In this document: positions 50,044 through 58,365 of the stretch, piece by piece
How the letters are laid out: each line of letters opens with the position of its first letter
Numbering within the stretch: position 1 is the first letter of the stretch
NCBI RefSeq assembly: GCF_000429025.1
Contig: NZ_AUBB01000031.1
Span: 1-64,000, forward strand
Length of the DNA: 64,000 nt
Reading direction: 5' to 3'
DNA from: Actinospineispora spinosispora DSM 44797
GTDB taxonomy: Bacteria > Actinomycetota > Actinomycetes > Mycobacteriales > Pseudonocardiaceae
Program-made: the position numbers and the translations under genes
The notes under the pieces: model-generated
Seen by the model: only the letters and a program-made list of their open reading frames with translations
The model's database searches: none
What the model was told of the DNA's origin: nothing

Positions 50044-50865
50044 ATGACGCGGCTCAACGCACTCACCGTCTGCGTCGATATCCGTGGGCACCGCGAATCA
50101 GCGGTGCTGATGGTCGACGGCACGGACATCCTCGAACTCGAGGAATCGCCGCTACTCCCCTCGGACACGCCACAGCCGAACCGTTGTCGCTTCCGCCCTG
50201 CCGACTCGTTCACACTGCTGCCTCCCGATTCCCGGTCGTTGCTCGCGACCACCGAACCGACCGAGGTGACGATCGGTGTCTGCACCTACGGCGGCTCGGG
50301 ATGTGGCGCGCTGTGGATGCGGGTTCGCCGGGAAGACGACACGGTCATCTGGGAACCGGCTCAGACCTACCCCGGCCGGATTCAGCACGAGTACCGATTC
50401 GCGCTGGTTCCCTATCTGGACGCGCTCGACACCGTCACGCGGCCCGCTGGGGAGACCGTCGCCATGCGACTGGCCCGCGAGCTGCGGGCCGCACGTCGCG
50501 CTCTGTCCGCCGAGCGGCCGTTCATCGTCCACACCTGGGACGACAAGATCGGGGTCTTGACGACGCCCAGCGCCGCCGTGCGCCAGTACACGCTCACCGT
50601 CACCGACAGCGACACCGTCGACACCGTTCTCGCTCGGCTCTGCACGTTGACCGGCGACCCGAAGCCGACACCCGGCGGCTCTCGGCGTGATCCTGCGCGG
50701 GCCGGATTCGTCAGCCGGGACTGGGCGCGGTTGACGCTGGCGGTGCACTACCTGTCCGACTTGACCGACCACGTCCTGCTCGACGCCGAGGACACAGACC
50801 TGCGCCGCACCGTTCAGCACGCAGGTGACGCTCTGCGCGCGAGACGGGACGCCGTCGCGCGGTAG
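50044..50865 (+). CDS. Hypothetical protein with GCGALWMRV motif
   Basis: Soluble protein of 273 aa: LTVCVDIRGHRESAVLMVDGTDILELEES, then GVCTYGGSGCGALWMRVRREDDTVIWEPAQTY, and a helical C-terminus (DWARLTLAVHYLSDLTDHVLLD). The pattern of a central cysteine pair within GC-x-x-GCGAL...W recurs in uncharacterised actinobacterial proteins, sometimes beside toxin/immunity genes, but no role is known. ATG 50044 is preferred; ATG 49978 would put the phased box of copy A 73 bp upstream. Confidence 0.65.
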   Translation: MTRLNALTVCVDIRGHRESAVLMVDGTDILELEESPLLPSDTPQPNRCRFRPADSFTLLPPDSRSLLATTEPTEVTIGVCTYGGSGCGALWMRVRREDDTVIWEPAQTYPGRIQHEYRFALVPYLDALDTVTRPAGETVAMRLARELRAARRALSAERPFIVHTWDDKIGVLTTPSAAVRQYTLTVTDSDTVDTVLARLCTLTGDPKPTPGGSRRDPARAGFVSRDWARLTLAVHYLSDLTDHVLLDAEDTDLRRTVQHAGDALRARRDAVAR

Positions 50866-51068
50866 TGCGTCGGGTCAGGCGTTCGGCTTTCCCGGCGAAT
50901 CGTCGGCGCCGAACACCAGGGAGATTTCGACCGACCTTCGGCGCCCAGAGCTGTTCGGCGTTTCCGGCGGCGCGGTAGGTGGTGAATGTCCGGCAATCGG
51001 CGCGGTGATCGGCGCGGGCTTGCCGTAGTCGTGGTAGCCCAGCGTCACGCTCTCTACCGCCCATGCAG

Positions 51069-51203
51069 GCTGAGGACGCGCGCGCAAGGTTCAGGGGGTC
51101 GGATTCTCCCTTGCCCGCGCATCCTCAGCCGCTACCTTCTCACATCTCCAGCGCCGCGAATTCATTTTTCAATTAATTTATGTCGCTATTATCACCATGT
51201 TAG
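51069..51203 (+). repeat. Hairpin-plus-box element, copy B
   Basis: Stem arms 51069-51089 and 51109-51129 pair over 21 positions with two mismatches; the 19-nt loop contains CAGGGGGT. TCTCACA at 51139-51145, TTCA, then phased TTAT/TTAT/TTAG at 51178, 51189 and 51200. Total 135 bp, the same length as copy C. It lies between the 3' ends of the 273-aa gene and the SnoaL-like gene. Confidence 0.75.
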
Positions 51204-51326
51204 CCTCGGTCATCTCCGAGGACCGGCGGCCGTCGACGGTCACGACGAATCTTCGGACGGGTACTTGTAGCCTGCACTCGGAAAATGCCTCCTCGACTCC
51301 GAGCTTTGTGACGACGAGCTGTGTAG

Positions 51327-51785
51327 TCATGGCTGAATATCATGGATTGCTTTGCTGGTATCGAGGTCGATCGGCAGCGATATATGCTCATGCGCAATCC
51401 ACCATTCCTCATTGATCTTGCGAAAACAGTAAGTCAGGCGAACCCAGTGATCCGTTTGAATCCCACTGTGCAGGATTCCGCTCACTCGGAACAGGTGATG
51501 GGCGAACCCTACGTCACCACCTATCGTGATATTCAAATCGCGAGTCTCGAATGCGATCGGCCCCTGGTACGACTCCAGCCAGGACACGATACTCTTCCGG
51601 TATGCTTCATTTCCCAGGTACTGGAGCGGGGCCGGAATGTCGAATACAACGATATCGCTCAAGTTGAGCGACATGACCTCATCAATGTTCTTGACTCGAA
51701 GTGCCTCCACTCTTGTGTCCAAGAGAGCTCTGATGCGGTCCTCGTCGGATGCGAATTCGTCAGCTCGGCTGCTGTTTTCGACCAT
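51327..51785 (-). CDS. SnoaL/NTF2-like protein
   Basis: Protein of 152 aa of the NTF2-like fold: DEDRIRALLDTRVEALRVKNIDEVMSLNLSDIVVFDIPAPLQYLGNEAYRKSIVSWLESY, then GFAHHLFRVSG, WVRLTYCFRKINEEWWIAHEHIS. Small polyketide- or ketone-binding enzymes and accessory proteins have this fold. GAGGAG lies 6 nt before ATG 51785. It starts divergently from an ECF41-type sigma factor, whose own C-terminal domain is also SnoaL-like, so a regulatory link is likely. Confidence 0.82.
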   Translation of the reverse strand: MVENSSRADEFASDEDRIRALLDTRVEALRVKNIDEVMSLNLSDIVVFDIPAPLQYLGNEAYRKSIVSWLESYQGPIAFETRDLNITIGGDVGFAHHLFRVSGILHSGIQTDHWVRLTYCFRKINEEWWIAHEHISLPIDLDTSKAIHDIQP

Positions 51786-51899
51786 GGCCTCTCCTCGATA
51801 CGTCGATGTGGTCACTGGCCCGTGCCGCCCTACCGCTTCGCTGCACAGCGCGCTTACGGACCTACTCTTATGACACGCCGGGATTGAGGAATGTGACCG

Positions 51900-52922
51900 A
51901 TGGGCGACGAGCACTGGCTGAGCGAGCGTTTCGAGGAGCACCGCCCACGTCTGCGAGCGGTTGCCTATCGCGTGCTCGGGTCGCTGAGTGAAGCTGACGA
52001 TGCTGTTCAGGAGGCGTGGCTGCGATCGATCCGCGCGGACACGAGCCAGGTAGAGAACCTGGGTGCCTGGCTCGCGACGATCGTCGGGTGGGTGTCCCTC
52101 AACATGCTTCGTGCACGGCGGGCCAGACCTGAGGAGCCCATCGGGTTCCACCTTCCGGATCTGGTGATGGATTCCGCTGAAGGAGTGTCCCCGGAGCACG
52201 AAACGCTGCTAGCAGACGCGGTCGGCGTCGCGCTGATGATCGTCCTGGAGACACTGAGCCCGCCCGAGCGGCTCGCCTACGTCTTGCACGACATGTTCGG
52301 CATTCCGTTCACTGAGATCGCCCCGGTCGTGCAGCGTTCATCGGAATCGACTCGCCAGCTCGCCAGCCGTGCTCGGCGTCGGATCCGTCGCCTCGCGCCG
52401 CTGGACGATGGTGATCTCGCTGGGCAGCGGGTGGCAGTGGCGGCTTTTCTCGCCGCATCCCGCGACGGAGACTTCGATGCCCTGATCGCTGTGCTCGACC
52501 CCGAGGTCGTCTTGCGAGCGGAGCTCGGTGCGGATCGAGCGGACGCGGCGATCGAGGTGCGCGGTGCGAGAACGGTTGCGGGCAGTGCGCAGGCCTATCT
52601 GCGGCTGGGTTTGCTGGGAATCCCGGTGCTCGTCAACGGCACACCCGGCGTCTTCTATCGCCAAGCAGGTCAGCCGTTCTCGGTACTCAGTTTCACGGTG
52701 TCGAATGGGCTCATCACATCGATCGATATCCTGGCCGACCAGGATCGGCTCGGTCAGCTCGTGTCCCGCGTCGGAAATTCGCCTACTAAGTCCGGTGATC
52801 CAGATGTCGTCTGGCAAGGCGCCGGAGGCAGCTCGTACCGGGGTACTCGCAACGACGGCAACGCGGCCAGGCGGCATCTGGGCGCCGGAATTAGCAGGCG
52901 AATTTTTGGCGCGGGACACTAG
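51900..52922 (+). CDS. ECF41-type sigma factor with SnoaL-like C-terminal domain
   Basis: Protein of 340 aa. Sigma region 2 (YRVLGSLSEADDAVQEAWLR) and region 4 (LSPPERLAYVLHDMFGIPFTEIAPVVQRSSESTRQLASRARRRI), then the SnoaL-like domain (about residues 180-285) that tunes activity in this group. ECF41 genes usually lie beside a COE-type target gene (often a carboxymuconolactone decarboxylase or oxidoreductase); here the divergent gene is SnoaL-like. The last 50 residues (from SRVGNSPTKSGD) do not look like the family; the normal stop was probably lost, with readthrough into a region next to repeat copy C. Confidence 0.87.
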   Translation: MGDEHWLSERFEEHRPRLRAVAYRVLGSLSEADDAVQEAWLRSIRADTSQVENLGAWLATIVGWVSLNMLRARRARPEEPIGFHLPDLVMDSAEGVSPEHETLLADAVGVALMIVLETLSPPERLAYVLHDMFGIPFTEIAPVVQRSSESTRQLASRARRRIRRLAPLDDGDLAGQRVAVAAFLAASRDGDFDALIAVLDPEVVLRAELGADRADAAIEVRGARTVAGSAQAYLRLGLLGIPVLVNGTPGVFYRQAGQPFSVLSFTVSNGLITSIDILADQDRLGQLVSRVGNSPTKSGDPDVVWQGAGGSSYRGTRNDGNAARRHLGAGISRRIFGAGH

Positions 52923-53016
52923 ATCTGTGCACAGTAAGCGGTCATCTACAGTGAAAGATCGGCGCCGCGATTCGGGCAGCTCTGTCAGTAGCTCCGAGGG
53001 TGAATCGCCGCTGCAA

Positions 53017-53151
53017 GCTGAGGGCGCGCAGACAAAGGCCAGGGGGTAGCAATCTCCTTTGTCCGCGCGCCCTCAGCAGTAATATCTCACAAGGTCAGGC
53101 CGCCGGTTCACCTTGCCAGCGACCTTATGCCCCTATTATCAGAGAATTAGC
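53017..53151 (+). repeat. Hairpin-plus-box element, copy C
   Basis: Stem arms 53017-53038 and 53056-53077 pair over 22 positions with one mismatch; the 17-nt loop contains CAGGGGGT as in copy B. TCTCACA at 53085-53091, TTCA, then phased TTAT/TTAT/TTAG at 53126, 53137 and 53148. Upper-stem bases differ from copy B on both arms in step (e.g. A-T against G-C pairs), so pairing is conserved. It lies between the 3' ends of the ECF41 gene and a broken membrane-protein gene. Confidence 0.75.
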
Positions 53152-53190
53152 CCAGGTCCCTTCGGGCCATTCTGTCCGGCCGATTTCTCA

Positions 53191-53560
53191 TCACTCGGGC
53201 AGTGACCAACAGGTGACGAGCGTGGGCAGCCCTACGAGGAGTAGTACCAGGGGTCGGATGACGGCCTCGAAGACGCCATGGCTGATCGGGGGTGCGATAT
53301 CCGTGAACACGATCAAGACGGCCCGCGGTCGCCCCTACGTACAGCGAGAGCAATCTGTAGGCCTTCCAGCGGTAGGAGTCTCGCAACCGGATCAGTCTCT
53401 CGTCGAGGGCGTCGTCGGGCGCGAGCGCAAGATTTCGGGTGGCATTGGTCATCACGGACAACAGCACCAGTCCAGCGATCATGCCCAGCAAGAACACCAC
53501 ACTTGCGGCCGTCCCCGGCAGCAACAGCACCGAGGCGAATATGGCGACCGCGCAAAATTT
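53191..53560 (-). pseudogene. Truncated, frameshifted paralog of the 61080-61580 membrane protein
   Basis: The first frame has two helices and LSVMTNATRNLALAPDDALDERLIRLRDSYRWKAYRLL, which matches LMMGNAVQDIEAALDEKRARLRDVYRRRAYAVL in the gene at 61080. After YVGATAG a one-base insertion (near 53305) breaks the frame; the other frame continues VLIVFTDIAPPISHGVFEAV to TLVTCWSLPE and stops at 53191, in line with TLITSWSLPE of the paralog. The N-terminal cytoplasmic part is missing. A phased box lies directly upstream (53559-53573). Confidence 0.65.
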
Positions 53561-53573
53561 ATTTATCCATTAG
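53559..53573 (+). promoter_or_regulatory. 11-bp-phased TTAT/TTAG box
   Basis: TTAT at 53559 and TTAG at 53570, 11 bp apart, just upstream of the broken membrane-protein gene but read from the opposite strand, as is the box near its intact paralog (61765-61790). Confidence 0.45.
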
Positions 53574-53742
53574 GGATTCCGACGAACAACCGGGCGCTGG
53601 CCGGGGCGCCCGCTTTTCGGCGAATCCGGACATCCCCCGAGGCGGCGACCCTCGGATGTCGCCGGCGCCGAAGGGCTGCCTGTCGACCGAACCTCATGAG
53701 GGGCGAGAGCGCAGCAGACGCACGGCGACCACCGCAATCAGC

Positions 53743-53762
53743 CCTGCGGCGATCGCCGCAGG
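53743..53762. promoter_or_regulatory. Perfect 20-bp palindrome after the DUF1330 gene
   Basis: CCTGCGGCGATCGCCGCAGG is fully self-complementary without loop bases. It lies 8 bp after the stop of the minus-strand DUF1330 gene. A terminator is possible, but a hairpin without loop is strained; a protein site or chance in GC-rich DNA are alternatives. Confidence 0.35.
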
Positions 53763-53770
53763 AGCCTGCG

Positions 53771-54121
53771 CTACCGCGCGGGCAGGGTGGCTCGGATCTT
53801 CTGTGCCGTGGTCGCCGGGTCGTAGTCCGCGGCCACGCCGTCGATCAGGATGATGTCGCTCTTGATGTGCCGCGAGCGCAGCGGCGCGATCTCCTGATAG
53901 GCAGGTGAGTCCCACCAGGCCCGTGCCTCGGCGATCCCGGGGAAGCCGATCATCACGACGTCCCCGGACCAGCCACCCTCCTTCACCTCCTGCCCCGTGG
54001 CCCCGTGCACGAGAAACCGGCCGCCGAACGGCTCGAACGTCGCGGTGATCCGTTCGATGTACTCGGCGATCTCCGGATGCAGGGTCACCTCGTGCAGGTT
54101 GGCGATGACGTAAGCAGGCAC
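53771..54121 (-). CDS. DUF1330-family protein
   Basis: Protein of 116 aa: PAYVIANLHEVTLHPEIAEYIERITATFEPFGGRFLVHG, GDVVMIGFPGIAEARAWWDSPAYQEIAPLRSRH and a final DIILIDGV. These are the hallmarks of DUF1330, a ferredoxin-like fold of the dimeric alpha/beta-barrel superfamily found near many catabolic genes. GGAGGA lies 5 nt before GTG 54121. Substrate unknown. It abuts an IS remnant upstream. Confidence 0.85.
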   Translation of the reverse strand: MPAYVIANLHEVTLHPEIAEYIERITATFEPFGGRFLVHGATGQEVKEGGWSGDVVMIGFPGIAEARAWWDSPAYQEIAPLRSRHIKSDIILIDGVAADYDPATTAQKIRATLPAR

Positions 54122-54217
54122 GGTCTCCTCCTAGTCGGCCTGGACCGATAATGGTAGCGAACAGACGTACCTGCGTCGATTACCCGACAGGTAACGCACA
54201 GGCAGATGGGACGGGCG

Positions 54218-54512
54218 TCGCACAGCTTCGCTGAGCGACCGGGGCGACGCGCGATCTCTCGAACACCCAATTATTTCGCGCGCCACAGTGCAATCAACTC
54301 ACGCTCGGTGAGCGACAGATACCGGCCCGAGTCCGCATGAAAGACTGATTGAGGAATCACCCTCCACGCTCGCCGAACCACCGGGTTCCAACGACCTTCG
54401 ATACGCCGGCCGCGAGCCCCGCATCCGTAATTTTCGCTCCACGCGCAATCGCCGTCCAGAACACCTTCCGATGTTCCCTACGACCAACCGGAGGACGACC
54501 CGACGCCCGCAT
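54218..54512 (-). mobile_element. IS30-family transposase remnant
   Basis: Frame from ATG 54512 reads an IS30-type N-terminus (REHRKVFWTAIARGAKITDAGLAAGVSKVVGTRWFGERGG), then a stop. After frame changes the similarity continues as DSGRYLSLTERELIALWRAK and GVREIARRPGRSA, the next HTH of the family. The catalytic DDE part is absent. It ends about 100 bp upstream of the DUF1330 gene. Confidence 0.7.
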
Positions 54513-54557
54513 AGGACGCCCTACCCGTCGCTACAGCAACCCAACCTGGCACTCGTC

Positions 54558-54885
54558 CTAAACCCCGAACCGTCCTTTATGCTCAGCGATAAACGCTACG
54601 AGCGAGGCGGTCGAGGGTTCAGCTCCCTCGCGAAAAAGCCGAGACCGCCTTCAAGATCTCATTCACTCTACGCAGTTCCTAACCTCTTGACGCAGTTTCC
54701 TCAACTCAGTCGAATAATCACTCGTCGATCCCGCACGAGCACCCGCATCAACCTGACGGACCCACCGACGCAATGACTCCGTCGACACACCCACCTTCCC
54801 CGCGATCGACACAATCGCCGCCCACTTCGACGAATACTGGACCACCTGCTCAAACACCAGCGCAACCGTGTGTCGACTCCCGGAC
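54558..54885 (-). mobile_element. IS3-family OrfA/OrfB remnant
   Basis: Pieces in changing frames: HTVALVFEQVVQYSSKWAAI, IAGKVGVSTESLRRWVRQVDAGAR, STELRKLRQEVR (OrfA HTH and leucine zipper), ELRRVNEILKAVSAFSREL, and LVAFIAEHKGRFGV, the typical start of OrfB. The IS3 frameshift region is followed by a stop within OrfB, so the DDE domain is lost. It lies directly beside the IS30 remnant, which suggests nested insertions or a hot spot. Confidence 0.72.
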
Positions 54886-55028
54886 CATGATGCGGTTCAT
54901 TCCGACGTGAGGCACCGATAGCGTTTTGCGAGCGCTCTGGTGAGGCTCGTCGAACCCTTGACGGGTGGGTGTTCGGGCTTGACACTGAGTCTCACGGGGA
55001 ACCGAGTCTCAGGACAGGCGGCGGTCCC

Positions 55029-56594
55029 ATGACAAAACAACTCCCGGTCTGGCTGGCTCCGCTACTGGTGTTGATCGTCGGGAACTTCGTTTCGGTGCTC
55101 GATGTGAGCATCGTGAACATCGCCATCCCGGACATGGAGAAGGACTTCGGGGTCAGCACCGAGGACATCCAGTGGATCACCACCGCCTACTCGCTGACCC
55201 TCGGTGTGCTGGTACCCGCGAGCGGCTGGCTCGGTGACCGTATCGGGCTACGCAAGATCTACCTGCTCTCACTGGTGATGTTCGGGGTGACATCCACGCT
55301 GTGTGGCCTCGCCTGGGACCTGCAGACCATGATCGTGTTCCGCATCCTGCAGGCGATACCGGGCGGCGTACTGCCGGTGGTAGTGCTGACGATGCTCTAC
55401 CAGCTCGTGCCGCCCCGAGAGATCGGTACCGCGATGGGTATCTACGGCCTTGGCGTGGTCTTCGCACCGGCCGCCGGCCCGTCGATCGGGGGCTGGCTGG
55501 TGGAGAACCTGGACTGGCGCTGGATCTTCTTCATCAACGCCCCGGTGTGCATCACCGGCACGATCACAGCCGCGATCGTGCTCAGGGAATTCCCCATCGC
55601 ACCGCGCCGTTCGTTCGACTTCTGGGGCTTTGTCACCATCGCCGCCGGCCTGTTCGTGCTCCTGCTGGCACTGACGAAGGGACCCGACTGGGGCTGGACC
55701 TCTTACCCGGTCCTGATCCTGATCACCGGCGGCGTACTCAGCCTCGCGTTGTTCGTGGTGATCGAACTGGAGTTGAGCGAACCGCTATTAGATGTGCGGC
55801 TGTTCCTGGTCTGGCCGTTCACCAACTCGCTGATCCTGCTCGTTACCCTATTCGTGGGCCTGTTCGCGGTGCTGTTCTACATCCCACAGTTCCTCCAGGC
55901 CGGACAGAACGTCCTGCCGTTCGACGCCGGGCTGATCCTGCTGCCCGAAGCACTGGTGATGGCCGTACTCACCCCCGTCTCCGGCATCCTCTACGACAAG
56001 ATCGGGCCCCGCTGGCCAACCACGATCGGACTACTCATCGCGGCCTACGGCGCCTACCTGATGGCCGGCATCACCCCCGACACCCCACACAGCCAAATCA
56101 TCCTATGGACCTGCGTACGAGCGACCGGCAACGGACTGGCAATGATGTGCATCTTCGCGGCCGGGCTGGCGATCCTGCCCCCACACCTGGTCAGCAACGG
56201 TGGCGCGATCAACAACGTCGCGCAGCGGGTAGCCTCCGCGCTGGGCCTAGCGCTGATCGTCGCGCTGGAAACCAACACCCGCGCGCAACTCACCGCCGAC
56301 CGCTCAGAGCTAGCCGGGCAGCACCACACGTTCCCGGCCCAGCTCGACACACACAGCCTCACCCAGCTGTACCGCATGTGGCGGCAGCTGCGGCTAGAGG
56401 CGCTGACCGACGCCTACGGCAACGTCTTTCTGGTGACTGCGATCGCTACCGCGCTGGGCGCACTGAGCGGAATATGGCTGAAGATCCCGAAGGCCGACCA
56501 GAACGCCGGCGCGGGCGAGCGCCCAACGGCCGACGGCGAGCCGGGCGAGCCTGTCCAACCCGATCGCAAATCGATAGCGGGGATGATGCACTGA
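55029..56594 (+). CDS. MFS multidrug exporter, DHA2 (EmrB/QacA) family
   Basis: Protein of 521 aa with about 14 membrane helices. Motifs: NFVSVLDVSIVNIAIPDM (helix 1, motif D1), WITTAYSLTLGVLVPASGWLGDRIGLRK (motif A), IFRILQAIPGGVLPVV (motif B), GIYGLGVVFAPAAGPSIGGWLVE (motif C, antiporter). Proton-coupled export of lipophilic drugs is the family role. ATG 55029 opens helix 1. The IS3 remnant ends about 140 bp upstream, so its promoter may have been affected. No regulator is adjacent. Confidence 0.88.
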   Translation: MTKQLPVWLAPLLVLIVGNFVSVLDVSIVNIAIPDMEKDFGVSTEDIQWITTAYSLTLGVLVPASGWLGDRIGLRKIYLLSLVMFGVTSTLCGLAWDLQTMIVFRILQAIPGGVLPVVVLTMLYQLVPPREIGTAMGIYGLGVVFAPAAGPSIGGWLVENLDWRWIFFINAPVCITGTITAAIVLREFPIAPRRSFDFWGFVTIAAGLFVLLLALTKGPDWGWTSYPVLILITGGVLSLALFVVIELELSEPLLDVRLFLVWPFTNSLILLVTLFVGLFAVLFYIPQFLQAGQNVLPFDAGLILLPEALVMAVLTPVSGILYDKIGPRWPTTIGLLIAAYGAYLMAGITPDTPHSQIILWTCVRATGNGLAMMCIFAAGLAILPPHLVSNGGAINNVAQRVASALGLALIVALETNTRAQLTADRSELAGQHHTFPAQLDTHSLTQLYRMWRQLRLEALTDAYGNVFLVTAIATALGALSGIWLKIPKADQNAGAGERPTADGEPGEPVQPDRKSIAGMMH

Positions 56595-56981
56595 TGGTCA
56601 CCATGACCGGTCGGCTACCGCTCAACGAATGCAAGCGCCAGCAGACCTCGACCCGGATCGTCGAGGCCGCCCCGTCCCGCATGAGGTACCCGTGCAGGAA
56701 TCATCACCGGGCGGGTCTTGCGGGACCCCGTCGCTGAAGCTCCCCCACCGACTGTTCCGTTCCCGTAGCGGTTCCATCACCGGGCGGGTGTCCGGATGAG
56801 ATCGTTATGTAGACATTGGTGGCCTCGGCCGCCGGCTGGCTCGGCTCAGCTGAATCGAGCCGGCCGGCGTCCGGGTCTCGCGTGCACCGCTGCAGACCGG
56901 AGGTCGTCGTGCCAGCCGCGCGGCGTGCACCTGCTGCCGGTCGAGACACACCGGGGCGAGCTGGAAAGCAGACCGTAGGGG
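56595..56981. other. Intergenic, nothing recognised apart from a short repeat
   Basis: About 390 bp between the MFS gene and the convergent patatin gene. The sequence ATCACCGGGCGGGT occurs at about 56702 and 56778, 75 bp apart, which may be a remnant of a duplication. No gene, box or strong hairpin is evident. Confidence 0.35.
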
Positions 56982-57875
56982 TCACCGCCAGAATTCGGTG
57001 CGGTGCTCGGCAAGGGCCCTGCCCTGGTCGTAACCGGCCCGGGCGGAGGGCGGACGCCTCGACGGATCCATCACAGTGGCCGCGAAACCCATTACGTTAC
57101 GGGATTTGCTATCCGGGACGATGGTTTCGACCCAACTGCCGCGCTCGCGTAGTTCCTCGACCTGCGCCGCAAGATGCATGCCCCACTCCGGCGGCACCAG
57201 TGATCTGCCGCCGAACGGTGACAGCACCAGCACCCGCGCGTATCCGGCCGCCAGATCGGCGTTCTCGTTGCGTCGGAACCCGCCGTCGATGTATCGGTTG
57301 TCCCCGATCCTGTGCGGAGCACCGGATCCGGCACAGCTGGCGGCGACGGCGTCAACGAGGTCGACCCCGCTATGGCGGTCGAACACGATCGGGTGACCTG
57401 AATGGGCATCAACAGCCACGATGCGCACCGCCTGCTGTGGCCAGTCTTGGCTAGGCAGCCGAGTGGCGACGGCCGCGCGCCGCTGTGCTCGCCGCGCAGA
57501 GCTGCCCGACGTCGCATCGATTTCGATCGCCGCCGCACCGAGCATGCGGCGGTAGTCGGCCGCGTCCTGCGCGGCACTGATGATTCGCCTCATCCTCTCC
57601 AGGTGGTCCGCTGCCTGGATCTGGGGGCCACGTCCTCGGTCGGATTCGACTGGACCGGTTCTTGGTCGGGTCTGGGCGAGGATGTTGGCGAGCAGTTCGG
57701 CCGGTCGGGCCGCGCTTATTTGCGCCGCGGTAGTCGAGCCGGCCGACGTCCCGATGATCAGATCGGCCGCAGTCACGTCCAAGCCGGCACCCACTAGGCC
57801 GGCGATAACACCGATCTCCCAGGCATTGGCTGTCGAGCCGCCACCACCGAGCACGAGAGCCAAGTTGTGAACCAT
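56982..57875 (-). CDS. Patatin-like phospholipase
   Basis: Protein of 297 aa. Oxyanion motif VLGGGGSTANAWEIGVIAGL, nucleophile motif G-T-S-A-G (IIGTSAGSTTAAQ) and the catalytic Asp in the DGG motif (NRYIDGGFRRNENAD). The Ser-Asp dyad is thus complete. No signal or membrane helix; the family acts on membrane phospholipids, some as secreted effectors. ATG 57875. Cytoplasmic location suggests lipid turnover. Confidence 0.88.
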   Translation of the reverse strand: MVHNLALVLGGGGSTANAWEIGVIAGLVGAGLDVTAADLIIGTSAGSTTAAQISAARPAELLANILAQTRPRTGPVESDRGRGPQIQAADHLERMRRIISAAQDAADYRRMLGAAAIEIDATSGSSARRAQRRAAVATRLPSQDWPQQAVRIVAVDAHSGHPIVFDRHSGVDLVDAVAASCAGSGAPHRIGDNRYIDGGFRRNENADLAAGYARVLVLSPFGGRSLVPPEWGMHLAAQVEELRERGSWVETIVPDSKSRNVMGFAATVMDPSRRPPSARAGYDQGRALAEHRTEFWR

Positions 57876-57922
57876 AGGTGTCGCCTTTCAGGAGCGCTCA
57901 TGAAACGGCGCTCCCGGACGAC

Positions 57923-58288
57923 CTATCGCCCGACCGTAACCCCGGAGAGGAGCACCCACGTCGATACATTCACGGGTACCACCTCCTCGTTCTGTCGCAC
58001 GGCCTCCGGAAGAGTAGCAGTGGCCGTCGTGGTCCGGCCAACGTTGCGGAAGGCTCTGCGGCAGGGGCAGGCCTCGCTCGCCCGCGTCCACTGTGCCACT
58101 CCGATGACCAGCAGGATAACCGTGATGTGGTGCACCACCGGGTGCAGTTCCGTCAGGTCGTACACGGCCGCCCGCCCACCTGGACGTCCGTCGAGCGTGT
58201 ATCCCAAGTCGTGCGCCGCTGACGGGATGGTCAGCCGCATCGCGACGAAAGAACAGACCGCACACAAGATCCAACACAGAACCGACAT
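57923..58288 (-). CDS. Putative small membrane protein
   Basis: Frame of 121 aa with two hydrophobic stretches (SVLCWILCAVCSFVAM and VVHHITVILLVIGVAQW) and a Thr/Val-rich end. It lies upstream of the patatin gene on the same strand with 47 bp between. No family recognised and no clear ribosome-binding site, so it may be a chance frame. Confidence 0.4.
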   Translation of the reverse strand: MSVLCWILCAVCSFVAMRLTIPSAAHDLGYTLDGRPGGRAAVYDLTELHPVVHHITVILLVIGVAQWTRASEACPCRRAFRNVGRTTTATATLPEAVRQNEEVVPVNVSTWVLLSGVTVGR

Positions 58289-58365
58289 GTCGACCTCGCG
58301 CCGCCGGCGCCCTCGGCTGACTGAGCGTAGGTTCGGGTCCCGGGAGAGAGCCGAGGGAGTGACTG

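Noticed and set aside
51197..51415. A plus-strand ORF just after repeat copy B as its target gene
   Set aside because: No ribosome-binding site or signal peptide; it runs antisense into the SnoaL-like gene.
53150..54120. Possible CRISPR or tandem array in the repeat-rich 49.8-53.2 kb region
   Set aside because: The copies are about 1.3-1.9 kb apart with whole genes between them; there are no regular spacers and no cas genes.
54590..54660. A sequence resembling a tRNA T-arm (GGTTCAGCTCCC)
   Set aside because: No acceptor or anticodon stem fits around it, and the stretch encodes the IS3 OrfA end on the other strand.
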